Assembly (NCBI RefSeq): GCF_900188155.1
Contig: NZ_FZOG01000001.1
Location: forward strand, 248,001-312,000
Direction of reading: 5' to 3'
DNA from: Pseudomonas segetis
GTDB taxonomy: Bacteria > Pseudomonadota > Gammaproteobacteria > Pseudomonadales > Pseudomonadaceae
Length of the DNA: 64,000 nt
Part shown: positions 10,567 through 24,505 of the stretch, in pieces
Numbering within the stretch: position 1 is the first letter of the stretch
Layout: every line of letters begins with the position of its first letter
Program-made: the position numbers and the translations under genes
Notes under the pieces: generated by a model
Databases searched by the model: none
Told to the model about the DNA's origin: nothing
What the model saw: only the letters and a program-made list of their open reading frames with translations

Positions 10567-10721
10567 GGAACCTCTGGAAAACTACTACGCTCGGTATTAC
10601 TGCGTTAAAAAACTGCTCAAAATGCTCATTTACAACACGTAAAGTCGAGCGCGACCTCGGTCACTTTTTCGCAGTTTTTTGCCTTGTACTCCCGTCGCTC
10701 GCTACGTTTTTCAGAGGCCCC
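10567..10721. repeat. MITE-like repeat, best preserved copy
   Basis: 155 bp bounded by imperfect terminal inverted repeats: GGAACCTCTGGAAAAC on the left and TTTTTCAGAGGCCCC on the right (reverse complement GGGGCCTCTGAAAAA). Internal inverted pieces AAAAAACTGC and GCAGTTTTTT would let the RNA fold. It starts immediately after the guaB stop codon. Related copies lie at 4709, 23013, 35062 and 39692. No open reading frame is inside. Confidence 0.8.
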
Positions 10722-10789
10722 TGAAATCCTTTTGACGCTACTGCGCTCGCGGTGCGGCAAAATGATTTTTATAGAGATTGAAAAGTACG

Positions 10790-10812
10790 GGGCTGTTTAC
10801 TCAGCCCTTGTC
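10790..10812 (+). promoter_or_regulatory. Hairpin in the guaA upstream region
   Basis: GGGCTG (10790-10795), loop TTTACT and CAGCCC (10802-10807) are followed by TTGTCATTTG. It is a weak terminator- or attenuator-like structure 34 bases before guaA. No convincing separate guaA promoter was seen; TTGACG at 10732 lacks a good -10 partner. Confidence 0.35.
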
Positions 10813-10841
10813 ATTTGTGGATTCCGCTACGAGAGACGGTT

Positions 10842-12422
10842 ATGGCTCACCCTGATATTCACGCCCATCGCATCCTTATCCTGGATTTCGGTTCCCAGTA
10901 CACCCAGTTGATCGCCCGTCGCGTGCGTGAAATCGGGGTTTATTGCGAGCTGCATCCGTTTGACATGAGCGATGACGACATTCGCGCATTCGCCCCGCGC
11001 GGCATCATTCTCGCAGGTGGTCCTGAGTCGGTTCACGAGCTTAACAGCCCGCGTGCCCCGCAAGCTGTATTTGACCTGGGTGTGCCGGTTCTGGGTATTT
11101 GCTACGGCATGCAAACCATGGCAGAGCAGATGGGCGGCAAGGTGCTCGGTTCCGACATCCGTGAGTTTGGTTATGCGCGCGTTGATGTAGTCGGCAAGGG
11201 GCGCTTGCTCGACGGTATCGAAGATCATGTCGATGACGACGGTGTATTCGGCCTCGATGTGTGGATGAGCCACGGCGACAAAGTGACCGCCATGCCAGAA
11301 GGCTTCAGTGTCCTGGCAAGCACGCCGAGCTGTCCGATTGCCGGCATGTTCGACGATGCGCGTGGCTACTACGGCGTGCAGTTCCATCCGGAAGTGACTC
11401 ACACCAAGCAGGGCGGCCGCATTCTCTCGCGCTTCGTGCTCGATATCGCCGGTTGTGAAGCCCTGTGGACGCCGTCGAATATCGTTGAAGACGCCATTGC
11501 CCAGGTGCGCCAGCAAGTGGGCGATGCCAATGTACTGCTCGGTCTGTCTGGCGGCGTTGACTCATCTGTGGTCGCAGCCTTGCTGCACAAGGCAATTGGC
11601 GATCAGCTGACCTGTGTCTTCGTTGATAACGGCTTGCTGCGCTTGCACGAAGGCGAGCAGGTAATGGCCATGTTTGCTGAAAACATGGGCGTCAAGGTGA
11701 TTCGCGCCAATGCTGAAGCGCAGTTCCTCGACAACCTGGCTGGCGAAGCAGATCCGGAGAAGAAGCGCAAAATCATCGGTCGTACCTTTATCGACGTATT
11801 CGATGCCCAAGCCTCGAAGCTGGAGAACATCCAGTTCCTCGCCCAAGGCACCATCTACCCGGACGTGATCGAGTCTGCCGGTGCCAAGACTGGCAAGGCA
11901 CATGTGATCAAGTCGCACCACAACGTTGGTGGCCTGCCTGAGGAAATGAACCTCAAGCTGGTCGAGCCACTGCGCGAACTGTTCAAGGACGAAGTGCGCA
12001 AGATCGGTCTTGAATTGGGCTTGCCGTTCGACATGGTATACCGCCACCCATTCCCGGGTCCGGGCCTTGGCGTGCGTATCCTCGGTGAAGTGAAAAAGGA
12101 ATACGCCGACCTGCTGCGTCGTGCGGATCATATCTTCATTGAAGAGCTGCGTAACTTCGACTGGTACCACAAGACCAGCCAGGCATTCGTGGTATTCCAG
12201 CCGGTCAAGTCGGTTGGCGTGGTCGGCGATGGCCGTCGCTACGCATGGGTTGTGGCTCTGCGCGCCGTTGAAACCATCGACTTCATGACCGCGCGCTGGG
12301 CACACCTGCCTTATGAGCTGCTGGAAAAAGTCAGCAACCGCATCATCAATGAGATCGAAGGCATCTCACGCGTCACCTACGACGTATCGAGCAAGCCGCC
12401 AGCGACCATTGAGTGGGAATGA
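10842..12422 (+). CDS. guaA: GMP synthase (glutamine-hydrolysing)
   Basis: Converts XMP to GMP using ATP and glutamine ammonia. The 526-residue protein has an N-terminal class I glutamine amidotransferase domain ([20 protein letters not shown]; catalytic Cys in GICYGMQ near residue 86; GVQFHPEV), an ATP-pyrophosphatase domain with the P-loop [13 protein letters not shown] (near 230), and the C-terminal dimerisation domain ending in KPPATIEWE. The ATG at 10842 follows GAGAGACGG and gives the standard length; the upstream open frame is ignored. It normally forms an operon with guaB; here the spacing is stretched by the repeat at 10567-10721. A terminator follows at 12455. Confidence 0.98.
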   Translation: MAHPDIHAHRILILDFGSQYTQLIARRVREIGVYCELHPFDMSDDDIRAFAPRGIILAGGPESVHELNSPRAPQAVFDLGVPVLGICYGMQTMAEQMGGKVLGSDIREFGYARVDVVGKGRLLDGIEDHVDDDGVFGLDVWMSHGDKVTAMPEGFSVLASTPSCPIAGMFDDARGYYGVQFHPEVTHTKQGGRILSRFVLDIAGCEALWTPSNIVEDAIAQVRQQVGDANVLLGLSGGVDSSVVAALLHKAIGDQLTCVFVDNGLLRLHEGEQVMAMFAENMGVKVIRANAEAQFLDNLAGEADPEKKRKIIGRTFIDVFDAQASKLENIQFLAQGTIYPDVIESAGAKTGKAHVIKSHHNVGGLPEEMNLKLVEPLRELFKDEVRKIGLELGLPFDMVYRHPFPGPGLGVRILGEVKKEYADLLRRADHIFIEELRNFDWYHKTSQAFVVFQPVKSVGVVGDGRRYAWVVALRAVETIDFMTARWAHLPYELLEKVSNRIINEIEGISRVTYDVSSKPPATIEWE

Positions 12423-12454
12423 TCCCGCAGTCGGTCTAGGCCGATGGAGTAACC

Positions 12455-12485
12455 AAAAGCTCGCGTAATTGCGGGCTTTTTGGGT
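12455..12485 (+). terminator. Rho-independent terminator of guaA
   Basis: AAAAGCTCGC, loop GTAATT, then GCGGGCTTTTT form a stem with one G-T wobble and end in a T-run. It lies 33 bases past the guaA stop. Confidence 0.8.
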
Positions 12486-12519
12486 TTTGGGTTTTCAGGC
12501 TGGCTTGTAAATCAGGGTC

Positions 12520-13413
12520 TCAACCCGGTCCATCGCTGGCGGCGGCAAGCAGAGGTACGATCAGGTCGCTGATCGGTGTCGGGATGCCACGAGCCTGAGC
12601 GCGGCGCTGGATAACCCCGTTGCGACAGTCCCATTCCAGTGGCTGGCCAGCTGATCGGTCGGCAAGGATCGAGGTGCCTTGGTCGGCCGGGTAGCGGCGA
12701 AATACGTCGATAATATCCTGCGGTACTTGGTCGCTCAGCACCGCACCTTCGGCACGGGCCACCACAAGGCATTCGCGAAGATAGGCCAGAGCCAGTTCGC
12801 TGATATCCGTTCTGGCGAACATGCCTGCACGGCGACCTGTCAGAACCATCAAGCCAGCGGCGGCATTCTGTAGCAGTTTGCGCCATGCGACAGAGGTGAA
12901 GTCAGGCGTTACGTCGACTGAGCACAATGTGCCTGCCAGCGCCTTGGTAACAAGCGCGGTCGCCGGAGTGTCCGGCAAGGTGAGACGAGCTTTGGCGCGC
13001 AGCCACACCGATGAGTCCGGCTCGCGTTGCGCAGGGAACCACACCACTGAAGGCAGGACCTGATTGCCGGGCAAATATGGCTCGATAAGTGTTTTTTGCT
13101 CAACGCCATTCTGCAGTGCGCAAACCAGGGTTTTCTCGCTGCACAACGCCGAAAGCCAAGGGGCGATGGCATCGATTTGAGTCGCCTTGACTGCAACGAA
13201 CACCAGGTCGAATGCGGTTTCGATCGCGGCTGGGGCGGTAAGCACCGGGCCGGGTACCAGGATGCGCCCGCCATCGTGGCGCAGTTCCAGCTGCTTGAGT
13301 GCTGATCGGCCACAGATCGTCGGCGTGCGTCCAACCTCATGCAGCGCCGCCGCAATGGTGGTGCCGATCGCTCCGGGGCCAATGAGGGCGATGCTAGGGT
13401 TTTCAGGCGTCAT
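12520..13413 (-). CDS. Ketopantoate reductase-like oxidoreductase (PanE/ApbA family)
   Basis: A 297-residue NADP-dependent reductase of the PanE/ApbA family, whose known reaction reduces 2-dehydropantoate to pantoate for coenzyme A synthesis. The Rossmann motif IALIGPGAIGTTIAAAL is at the N-terminus, followed by FVAVKATQ and QNGVE, and by the helical C-terminal domain with WRKLLQNAA, all typical. The open frame runs to 13695, but the extra 94 residues lack family features; the ATG at 13413 sits right before the Rossmann strand. Many Pseudomonas carry several PanE paralogues, so this need not be the pantothenate enzyme. It is convergent with guaA and divergent from cumA. Confidence 0.82.
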   Translation of the reverse strand: MTPENPSIALIGPGAIGTTIAAALHEVGRTPTICGRSALKQLELRHDGGRILVPGPVLTAPAAIETAFDLVFVAVKATQIDAIAPWLSALCSEKTLVCALQNGVEQKTLIEPYLPGNQVLPSVVWFPAQREPDSSVWLRAKARLTLPDTPATALVTKALAGTLCSVDVTPDFTSVAWRKLLQNAAAGLMVLTGRRAGMFARTDISELALAYLRECLVVARAEGAVLSDQVPQDIIDVFRRYPADQGTSILADRSAGQPLEWDCRNGVIQRRAQARGIPTPISDLIVPLLAAASDGPG

Positions 13414-13625
13414 TGTTTTTATCCCGTCTTGATCGTGATTGTCTGTTTTGCCAACCATGCAGTTCCGGGCTTTCTGGATCAAGTGTTCCGTGGCGACCTG
13501 CACTTGTCTTGGGCATTCATGGATGGCCAGCCTTCCAAGCTTTTGCTTTAGCACTGTAGTGTCTGGTCGCTCGGCCTTGCCGTTCATGTCGTGATAAAAT
13601 CCCGGTATCGCCGACTGAAGTGATT

Positions 13626-13736
13626 TGTGGCAATACAGGTTTTTGCCACAGCCGTTAAGGTAACCGCCGTTCTCCACAGAGAGAACGCTGTTCACCGCCG
13701 CCTGATGGGCTCGAGTTGATTGGCTATAAGGAGCCC
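13626..13736 (+). promoter_or_regulatory. Structured 5' leader of cumA with paired ribosome-binding site
   Basis: The 329-base gap between the panE-like gene and cumA holds three stem-loops in a row: TGTGGCAA/TTGCCACA (13626-13650, perfect 8 bp), GTTCTC/GAGAAC (13669-13686, perfect 6 bp) and GGGCTC/GAGCCC (13707-13736, perfect 6 bp). The last stem contains the GAG of the AAGGAG ribosome-binding site at 13728-13733. A -10-like TAAAAT lies at 13595. This looks like a translation-controlling leader, but the trigger is unknown. Confidence 0.45.
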
Positions 13737-13742
13737 GTTTGT

Positions 13743-15110
13743 ATGTCGTTTACGCGTAGGCAAGTGCTCGCAGGTCTTGCGGGCTTGAGTGTTGTTGGCA
13801 TTGGTGCCGGTGGCGCTCGTTATTGGCTGGGTCGTCCGTTTGACCAGAAAACCCATGACTACGAATTAATCGCCGCACCCGTTGATTTAGAGCTGGTGCC
13901 GGGGCACAAGACCACCGCCTGGGGTTACGGCGGCATGGCGCCAGGCGTGGAAATCCGCTGTCGTCAGGGCGATCTGCTGCGCGTGCGCTTTATCAATAAA
14001 CTGCCTGAGCAGACCACCATTCACTGGCACGGCATCCGTTTGCCGCTGGACATGGATGGTGTGCCTTATGTCTCGCAGATGCCGGTGTTGCCGGGCGAGT
14101 ATTTCGATTACCACTTCGTTCCGCCTGATGCCGGCAGCTACTGGTATCACCCACATCTTTTCAGCTCCGAGCAGATGGGGCAGGGGCTTGTTGGTCCGCT
14201 AATCATTGAAGAGCGCGAACCGAGCGAGTTCAAGCACGAGCGCACCTTGAGCATAAAAAACTGGCACGTTGATGAGCAAGGCCAATACACGCCGTTCAGT
14301 GTGCCGCGCCAGGCTGCCCGTGAAGGCACGCGAGGACGCCTGTCGACCATCAATGCCGTGCATGTGCCGACGCTGGAGCTGCCAGCCGGGCAAGTGGTGA
14401 GATTGCGGCTGATCAATCTCGACAATACGGTGACTTATCGTTTGAACCTGCCCAATGCCGAGTCGCGCATTTACGCCATCGATGGCAACCCGATTGAGCC
14501 GCGTGAGCTTGGCAAGGAGTATTGGCTTGGCGCTGGCATGCGCCTTGACCTGGCGCTGCGCGTGCCCGAGGCTGGTACTGAACTGTCGCTGCGTGATGGC
14601 TCCGTGCGCCTGGCAACGATCAAGAGCCTGGCATCAACCGAGCCGGTGGCTGAGTGGCCTGCGCCATTGCCCGCTAATCCGGTTGCAGAGCCCGACCTGG
14701 CCAAAGCCGAGACAATCAAGTTCAACTTCGAGTGGGCGGCGTCGCTGGCAGATCCGAATCAAGCAGGTCCGGCAAAGTATTGGCAAATTAACGGTCAGGC
14801 CTGGGATATCAACGATAAAACCTGCGCCGACCGGCCAATTGCTACGCTTAAATTGAATAATCACTATATTTTCGAGTTGCGCAATATGGCGCAGTATCTG
14901 CACCCGATCCACTTGCATGGCATGACGTTCAAGGTCATCAGTTCGAATCGGAAAAAGATCATTCCCTATTTCACTGACACCTATCTGTTGGGCAAGAACG
15001 AGACCGCTAAAATTGCCCTTGTCGCTGATAATCCAGGGGTATGGATGTTCCATTGCCATGTGATTGATCATATGGAAACCGGCCTTATGGCCGCCATTGC
15101 GGTGGTTTGA
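13743..15110 (+). CDS. cumA: Tat-exported multicopper oxidase CumA
   Basis: A 455-residue multicopper oxidase closely resembling CumA of Pseudomonas putida, a protein linked to Mn(II) oxidation, though its physiological substrate is debated. It starts MSFTRRQVLAGLAGLSVVG, a twin-arginine signal, so it is exported folded. All copper-ligand motifs are present: HWHG, WYHPH, HPIHLHG and the C-terminal HCHVIDHMETGL containing the type 1 site. The ATG at 13743 follows AAGGAG at nine bases; an upstream in-frame TTG at 13716 would break the Tat signal. tadA overlaps its stop (TGATG), so the two are translationally coupled. The leader can pair its ribosome-binding site. Confidence 0.88.
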   Translation: MSFTRRQVLAGLAGLSVVGIGAGGARYWLGRPFDQKTHDYELIAAPVDLELVPGHKTTAWGYGGMAPGVEIRCRQGDLLRVRFINKLPEQTTIHWHGIRLPLDMDGVPYVSQMPVLPGEYFDYHFVPPDAGSYWYHPHLFSSEQMGQGLVGPLIIEEREPSEFKHERTLSIKNWHVDEQGQYTPFSVPRQAAREGTRGRLSTINAVHVPTLELPAGQVVRLRLINLDNTVTYRLNLPNAESRIYAIDGNPIEPRELGKEYWLGAGMRLDLALRVPEAGTELSLRDGSVRLATIKSLASTEPVAEWPAPLPANPVAEPDLAKAETIKFNFEWAASLADPNQAGPAKYWQINGQAWDINDKTCADRPIATLKLNNHYIFELRNMAQYLHPIHLHGMTFKVISSNRKKIIPYFTDTYLLGKNETAKIALVADNPGVWMFHCHVIDHMETGLMAAIAVV

Positions 15111-15598
15111 TGCGGCAACCGAGAATTATTGATCGCAGTCAGGATCAGCACTTTATGCAGGAGGCGCTGTTGTTGGCCGGGCAGGGCGCAGCGCTGGGCG
15201 AGGTGCCGGTGGGCGCGGTGCTGGTGCAGGATGGCAAGATTATCGGCCGTGGTTTCAATTGTCCGATTTCAACCCATGACCCAAGCGCTCATGCCGAGAT
15301 GGTGGCGATTCGCGATGCCGCCCGGCAGTTGGCGAACTACCGCCTGCCGGGCAGCACGCTGTATGTCACCCTGGAACCCTGCAGCATGTGTGCGGGGTTG
15401 ATCGTGCATTCGCGCATTGAGCGTGTGGTGTTTGGTGCGACAGAACCCAAGGCTGGCGTGGCCCAGAGCCGTGGGGAGTTTTTCAGTCAGGCGTTCCTCA
15501 ATCACAGGGTCCTGATCGAAGGTGGGGTGCTGGCTCTGGAGTGCAGTGAAATGCTGAGCGCGTTTTTCAAGGCGCGCCGCGCCAATGCTGCGCGCTAG
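15110..15598 (+). CDS. tadA: tRNA-specific adenosine deaminase
   Basis: Deaminates adenosine-34 to inosine in tRNA-Arg(ACG), needed to read CGN codons. The 162-residue protein has the cytidine-deaminase zinc site: HAE at 61-63 (H61 ligand, E63 proton shuttle) and PCSMC at 90-94 (C91 and C94 ligands). ALGEVPVGAVLV near residue 28 is also typical. The ATG at 15110 overlaps the cumA stop codon; a TTG three bases earlier is possible but less likely. Convergent with mltF, whose stop is 15 bases beyond. Confidence 0.96.
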   Translation: MRQPRIIDRSQDQHFMQEALLLAGQGAALGEVPVGAVLVQDGKIIGRGFNCPISTHDPSAHAEMVAIRDAARQLANYRLPGSTLYVTLEPCSMCAGLIVHSRIERVVFGATEPKAGVAQSRGEFFSQAFLNHRVLIEGGVLALECSEMLSAFFKARRANAAR

Positions 15599-15613
15599 GC
15601 AGCCGTTGCCGGG

Positions 15614-21147
<5,534 letters not shown>

Positions 21148-21177
21148 CGACCTCTTGTTCCGTCAGGCTGATGGTTA

Positions 21178-21230
21178 GCCTGGCGAATCATTAACAGCGC
21201 CTCGCCAGGCTTGATCTGGTGAGGCGTTGT
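21178..21230 (+). terminator. Two mutually exclusive hairpins after purL
   Basis: GCCTGGCGA (21178-21186) pairs perfectly with TCGCCAGGC (21202-21210). The same right arm can instead pair downstream: GCCTCGCCA with TGGTGAGGC (ending near 21225) with one wobble. Neither has a clean T-run (TTGTTGTATT follows the second). Probably the purL terminator, 30 bases past the stop. Confidence 0.55.
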
Positions 21231-21494
21231 TGTATTGGCGCGCTGGATTTTCACCCAGGCATCTGGACTGTGCTTGCCCGCTATGTTTTGTGCCCCTCGG
21301 CAGTTGCTCACGGTGGGTGTCTGGCCAATTGTGATGGCGGTCATGTTTCGTTGGCTCGAGCGCAGGCACCGGTGTCGCCGCTGAACGTTTTCCAGGGATT
21401 CAGGTCTTTAGATTAAGGATTATTTGAACTGCGGTTAGATACGTTGATGGCAAAATGGCATTATTGCCTGACTGCCTGTATAGCGGAGATCTTA
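21231..21494. other. Non-coding gap before the NIF3-like gene
   Basis: The remainder of the 347-base gap. Short open frames here show no recognisable protein and no ribosome-binding site. I see no clear promoter hexamer pair, repeat copy or RNA gene; the final 20 bases hold the GGAG ribosome-binding site of the next gene. Confidence 0.5.
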
Positions 21495-21812
21495 ATGTAC
21501 AAATTGTGCTTTTACGTGCCTGAAAGTCACCTTGAAACCGTTAAAGCTGCAATTTTTGCCGCAGGGGCCGGGCATATAGGTAACTATGACCATTGTTGCT
21601 GGCAGGTGCCGGGGCAAGGTCAGTTTCGACCGCTGCCAGGCAGCCGGCCCTATCTGGGAAATGAAGGCGTTGTCGAGCGGATGGCGGAATGGAAGGTCGA
21701 GGTGGTGGTGGCCGATGAACTAATCCATGACAGCGTCAAGGCCTTGAAAACCAGTCACCCTTACGAAACCCCTGCTTATCAAGTTTGGCGACTTTCTGAT
21801 CTGCAGTTCTGA
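21495..21812 (+). CDS. Small NIF3/YqfO-like (CutA-fold) protein
   Basis: A 105-residue protein starting MYKLCFYVPESHLETVKAAI. It resembles the small alpha/beta domain inserted in NIF3-family proteins such as YqfO, a ferredoxin-like/CutA-type fold (CFYVPESH, GAGHIGNYDHCCW, PYLGNEG, HPYETPAYQVW). The catalytic metal-site halves of full NIF3 proteins are absent, so it is a stand-alone domain. In Pseudomonas it is annotated NGG1p-interacting factor 3-like; the function is unknown. The frame is open to 21444, but the ATG at 21495 has GGAG seven bases upstream and aligns with the fold start. Confidence 0.85.
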   Translation: MYKLCFYVPESHLETVKAAIFAAGAGHIGNYDHCCWQVPGQGQFRPLPGSRPYLGNEGVVERMAEWKVEVVVADELIHDSVKALKTSHPYETPAYQVWRLSDLQF

Positions 21813-21850
21813 GTTAGACATCGGGTGCAATAGCCTGCCAAGCGCGCAAG

Positions 21851-22387
21851 TCAGGGGCGTATTTCGATCAGCGTGCCGTCCTTGACCAGTGACCAGATTT
21901 CACGCATGTCGGTGTTTTTCATGGCGATGCAGCCGTTGGTCCAGTCCAGCGTGCTGAAATACCACTCAGGATACTCTTCGTCGATCGGGGTGCCATGAAT
22001 CATGATCATGCCGCCAGCCGATAGCCCTTTGCTGCGCGCAAAGGCCTGGTCGCGGGCGTTGGGGTAGGAGATGTGCATCGACAGCTGGTAGTTGTCACTG
22101 GTTTTGCGCCAGTCAATCCAGTAAATCCCTTCTGGCGTGCGTTGGTCACCTTCAAACTGCTTGTGGCCTTGGGGCTTTTTACCCAAAGACACGCGGTAGC
22201 TTTTGAATGGCTGGCCTTTGCTGATGAGTTGCAGCTTGCGTTCGGACTTGAGGATCAACACCTTGTCGATGCGCTGAGTCGCGTGGCTTTTTTGTTGAGG
22301 TGGTGGCGCGAGCGTGTTTGCACCCGCGTTTGCAACAAAGGAAAAGCAGATTAAAACCAGCAACCAGCGCATCAGAACGATATCCAT
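21851..22387 (-). CDS. Periplasmic L,D-transpeptidase (YkuD family)
   Basis: A 178-residue exported protein with a YkuD domain, the family that makes 3-3 peptidoglycan cross-links or attaches proteins to the wall. A hydrophobic signal (WLLVLICFSFVANAGA) is followed by the catalytic region: HGTP at 131-134 and TNGCIAM with nucleophile Cys153, in the canonical HxGT...SxGC-like spacing; here the usual serine before GC is Asn. DQRTPEGIYWIDW is also typical. The ATG at 22387 lies four bases after the Nudix stop, so the two are one transcription unit. A second ATG at 22372 is a possible start. It may act as a carboxypeptidase instead. Confidence 0.9.
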   Translation of the reverse strand: MDIVLMRWLLVLICFSFVANAGANTLAPPPQQKSHATQRIDKVLILKSERKLQLISKGQPFKSYRVSLGKKPQGHKQFEGDQRTPEGIYWIDWRKTSDNYQLSMHISYPNARDQAFARSKGLSAGGMIMIHGTPIDEEYPEWYFSTLDWTNGCIAMKNTDMREIWSLVKDGTLIEIRP

Positions 22388-22391
22388 ATGA

Positions 22392-22952
22392 TCAAAAAGC
22401 TACTTTTTTATAGTGCGCACGCAAGGCCTCTAGGGACTCATTGCGGACCGGGAATTGAGCCGTCAGGCGGTCGGCAAAGTAGCATTCTAAAGTACGCCCG
22501 ATTGTCGGGAAAGCCAGCTCGGACCAAGGGATGTCGGCCTCACTGAATAGTGCGACTTCCAGGCTTTCGGCGCCTACTGCAAAGTCGAGGTCGGTTAGCT
22601 CTGCACGGAAGAATACATGCACCTGGTTGATATGCGGTAGATCAATCAGGTTATACAGCATTAGGTCATGTACGCGAGCGCAGGCTTCTTCTGCTGTCTC
22701 GCGGGCGGCGGCTTGCTCGATGGTCTCGCCATTTTCCATGAAACCGGCAGGCAGTGTCCAGAAACCGCGACGCGGTTCGATTGCCCGGCGGCAAAGCAGG
22801 ATTTGCTGGTTCCAAACCGGAATGCAGCCGGCGACGATGCGCGGGTTCTCATAGTGAATGGTGCTGCAAAGCTCGCAGACAAAGCGTAAACGGCTGTCTC
22901 CCTCGGGGATTCTATGGCTAACCGGGTTGCCGCACTGACTGCAGAATTTCAT
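22392..22952 (-). CDS. Nudix hydrolase with N-terminal zinc ribbon
   Basis: A 186-residue Nudix pyrophosphohydrolase. A four-cysteine zinc ribbon (C4, C7, C26, C29) precedes the Nudix domain; the Nudix box runs from G70 (GFMENGE) through RETAEE at 84-89, with the conserved glycine two residues after replaced (AC). This layout recalls NADH- or ADP-ribose-type pyrophosphatases, but the NudC specificity motif was not seen, so the substrate is open. The ATG at 22952 has GAGGAAA upstream. Immediately followed by the L,D-transpeptidase gene. Confidence 0.9.
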   Translation of the reverse strand: MKFCSQCGNPVSHRIPEGDSRLRFVCELCSTIHYENPRIVAGCIPVWNQQILLCRRAIEPRRGFWTLPAGFMENGETIEQAAARETAEEACARVHDLMLYNLIDLPHINQVHVFFRAELTDLDFAVGAESLEVALFSEADIPWSELAFPTIGRTLECYFADRLTAQFPVRNESLEALRAHYKKVAF

Positions 22953-23012
22953 GCCGTTTCCTCGCTACTCATTGCATATCTTGGCTTGATAAGCCTGCTT
23001 GAATCAATCTGA

Positions 23013-23270
23013 GGAGCCTCTGAAAACTACTGGGTTCGATATTACTGCATTAAAAACGGCTCACAGCCTTGAGGCTGAACGCATTCAGGTGCGGTCCCGA
23101 AGGGAAGGGCGAAGCGAGTCAAATGCTCACTCAGGCTACTAAGGTCGAGCGGGGGCGCGGTCGATTCTCGCGGTTCTTGACTCGCTGGCGGCCAGCTTTT
23201 GGCTGTTGCTCTCGCCGATCGTTGCGCCTTCTCATATGGTCGCTCTCTACCTTCGCCAGTGGTTCCTCTG
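23013..23270. repeat. Long, diverged copy of the MITE-like repeat
   Basis: Fills most of the 414-base gap between the two Nudix genes. The left end GGAGCCTCTGAAAACTAC and the next TTCGATATTACTGCATTAAA match the 10567 copy. A block of about 56 bases then intervenes before the shared TCAAATGCTCA and GTCGAGCG core. The right end (GTTGCGCCTT onward) is diverged and its border is uncertain. No gene is recognisable inside. Confidence 0.65.
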
Positions 23271-23366
23271 TGTCCTTAAAACGGCAATATCAGCACTGTA
23301 TCAAGCTTGGGTGTCGTCGGCTTTCATGCCATTATCCAGATAAGAAAGAGAACACTGAGATTGCCC

Positions 23367-23972
23367 ATGCTCGATGAGCTACTCCAACGTGTACGGTCCC
23401 ATCAGCCGTTAGTTCTGGAAACCGATAGCAGTTTCCCGGAGGCGGCGGTGCTGGTGCCGATTACCCGCAGTGATGACCCTGAAGTCGTACTGACCCTGCG
23501 TGCCAGTGGTTTGTCCACGCACGGTGGCGAGGTTGCCTTTCCTGGCGGTCGTCGTGACCCTGAAGACCAGGATCTTGTGCAAACCGCGCTGCGTGAGGCG
23601 GAGGAAGAGATCGCCTTGCCGCCTGGCTTGGTCGAGGTGATCGGTCCGCTCAGTACCTTGGTTTCACGTCACGGCATACAAGTCACGCCGTTCGTGGGGG
23701 TGGTGCCCGACTTTGTCGATTACCGGGCCAACGATGGCGAGATTGCCTCGGTGTTCTCGGTGCCGTTGAGGTTTTTTCGTGAAGACCCGCGCGAAACCAC
23801 ACACCGTATCGACTACCTCGGCAAAAGTTGGTATGTGCCGAGCTACCGCTACGACGAATATAAAATATGGGGGCTGACGGCGATCATGCTGGTCGAGTTG
23901 ATCAATCTGCTGTACGACGAATCGCCGATCGATCTGCACGCGCCGCCAAAACACTTCATTAGCCTTACGTGA
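23367..23972 (+). CDS. Coenzyme A pyrophosphatase (Nudix)
   Basis: A 201-residue Nudix hydrolase of the CoA pyrophosphatase type (NudL/YeaB-like), cleaving CoA or oxidised CoA to 4'-phosphopantetheine and adenosine 3',5'-bisphosphate. It shows the extended CoA-Nudix signature [18 protein letters not shown] followed by GRRDPED and REAEEEIAL (about 46-84). The frame is open to 23307, but [15 protein letters not shown] at 23367 is the natural N-terminus; the ribosome-binding site is weak. The stop overlaps the region containing the start of the carbonic anhydrase gene, suggesting an operon through DUF1289. Confidence 0.9.
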   Translation: MLDELLQRVRSHQPLVLETDSSFPEAAVLVPITRSDDPEVVLTLRASGLSTHGGEVAFPGGRRDPEDQDLVQTALREAEEEIALPPGLVEVIGPLSTLVSRHGIQVTPFVGVVPDFVDYRANDGEIASVFSVPLRFFREDPRETTHRIDYLGKSWYVPSYRYDEYKIWGLTAIMLVELINLLYDESPIDLHAPPKHFISLT

Positions 23973-23980
23973 GGAATGCC

Positions 23981-24505
23981 GTGAAATACCGTCTTGGACA
24001 ATCCGAAGTTGATGCCCATCCTGAAAGCTGGGCCGCGCCGAATGCCACCCTGGTCGGCAAGGTCAAGCTGGAGCAGGGCGCAAGCGTTTGGTTTAACGCC
24101 GTGCTGCGCGGTGATAACGAACTGATCCACATTGGCGAACACAGCAACGTGCAGGACGGCAGTGTCATGCACACCGACATGGGGTTTCCGCTCAGCCTCG
24201 GTAAGGGAGTGACTGTTGGTCATAACGCCATGCTGCATGGTTGCACTGTGGGTGACTACAGCTTGATCGGGATCAATGCCGTGGTGCTCAATGGTGCCAA
24301 GATCGGCAAGTATTGCATCATTGGCGCCAACTCGCTGATTGGCGAGGGCAAGGAAATTCCTGATGGTTCGCTGGTCATGGGCTCGCCAGGCAAGGTTGTG
24401 CGCGAGCTGACTGACGGGCAAAAGAAAATGCTTGAGGCCAGTGCTGCGCACTATGTCCACAACGCCCAGCGCTATGCGCGTGATTTGACCGAGCAAGAAG
24501 ATTAA
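23981..24505 (+). CDS. Gamma-class carbonic anhydrase family protein
   Basis: A 174-residue left-handed beta-helix protein of the gamma carbonic anhydrase family (YrdA/PaaY-like), forming trimers with zinc between subunits. Hexapeptide repeats run through most of the chain, and the three zinc ligands align as H64 (VMHTD), H81 and H86 ([10 protein letters not shown]). I choose the GTG at 23981 because GAGGA lies six bases upstream; the GTG at 23969 would have no ribosome-binding site. Pseudomonas members include active carbonic anhydrases, but activity varies in this family. Its stop overlaps the DUF1289 ATG (TAATG). Confidence 0.92.
   Translation: MKYRLGQSEVDAHPESWAAPNATLVGKVKLEQGASVWFNAVLRGDNELIHIGEHSNVQDGSVMHTDMGFPLSLGKGVTVGHNAMLHGCTVGDYSLIGINAVVLNGAKIGKYCIIGANSLIGEGKEIPDGSLVMGSPGKVVRELTDGQKKMLEASAAHYVHNAQRYARDLTEQED

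Noticed and set aside
13414..13695. N-terminal extension of the panE-like protein to 13695
   Set aside because: The extra 94 residues have no family similarity and lie in the leader region of cumA; the Rossmann fold begins at the ATG at 13413.
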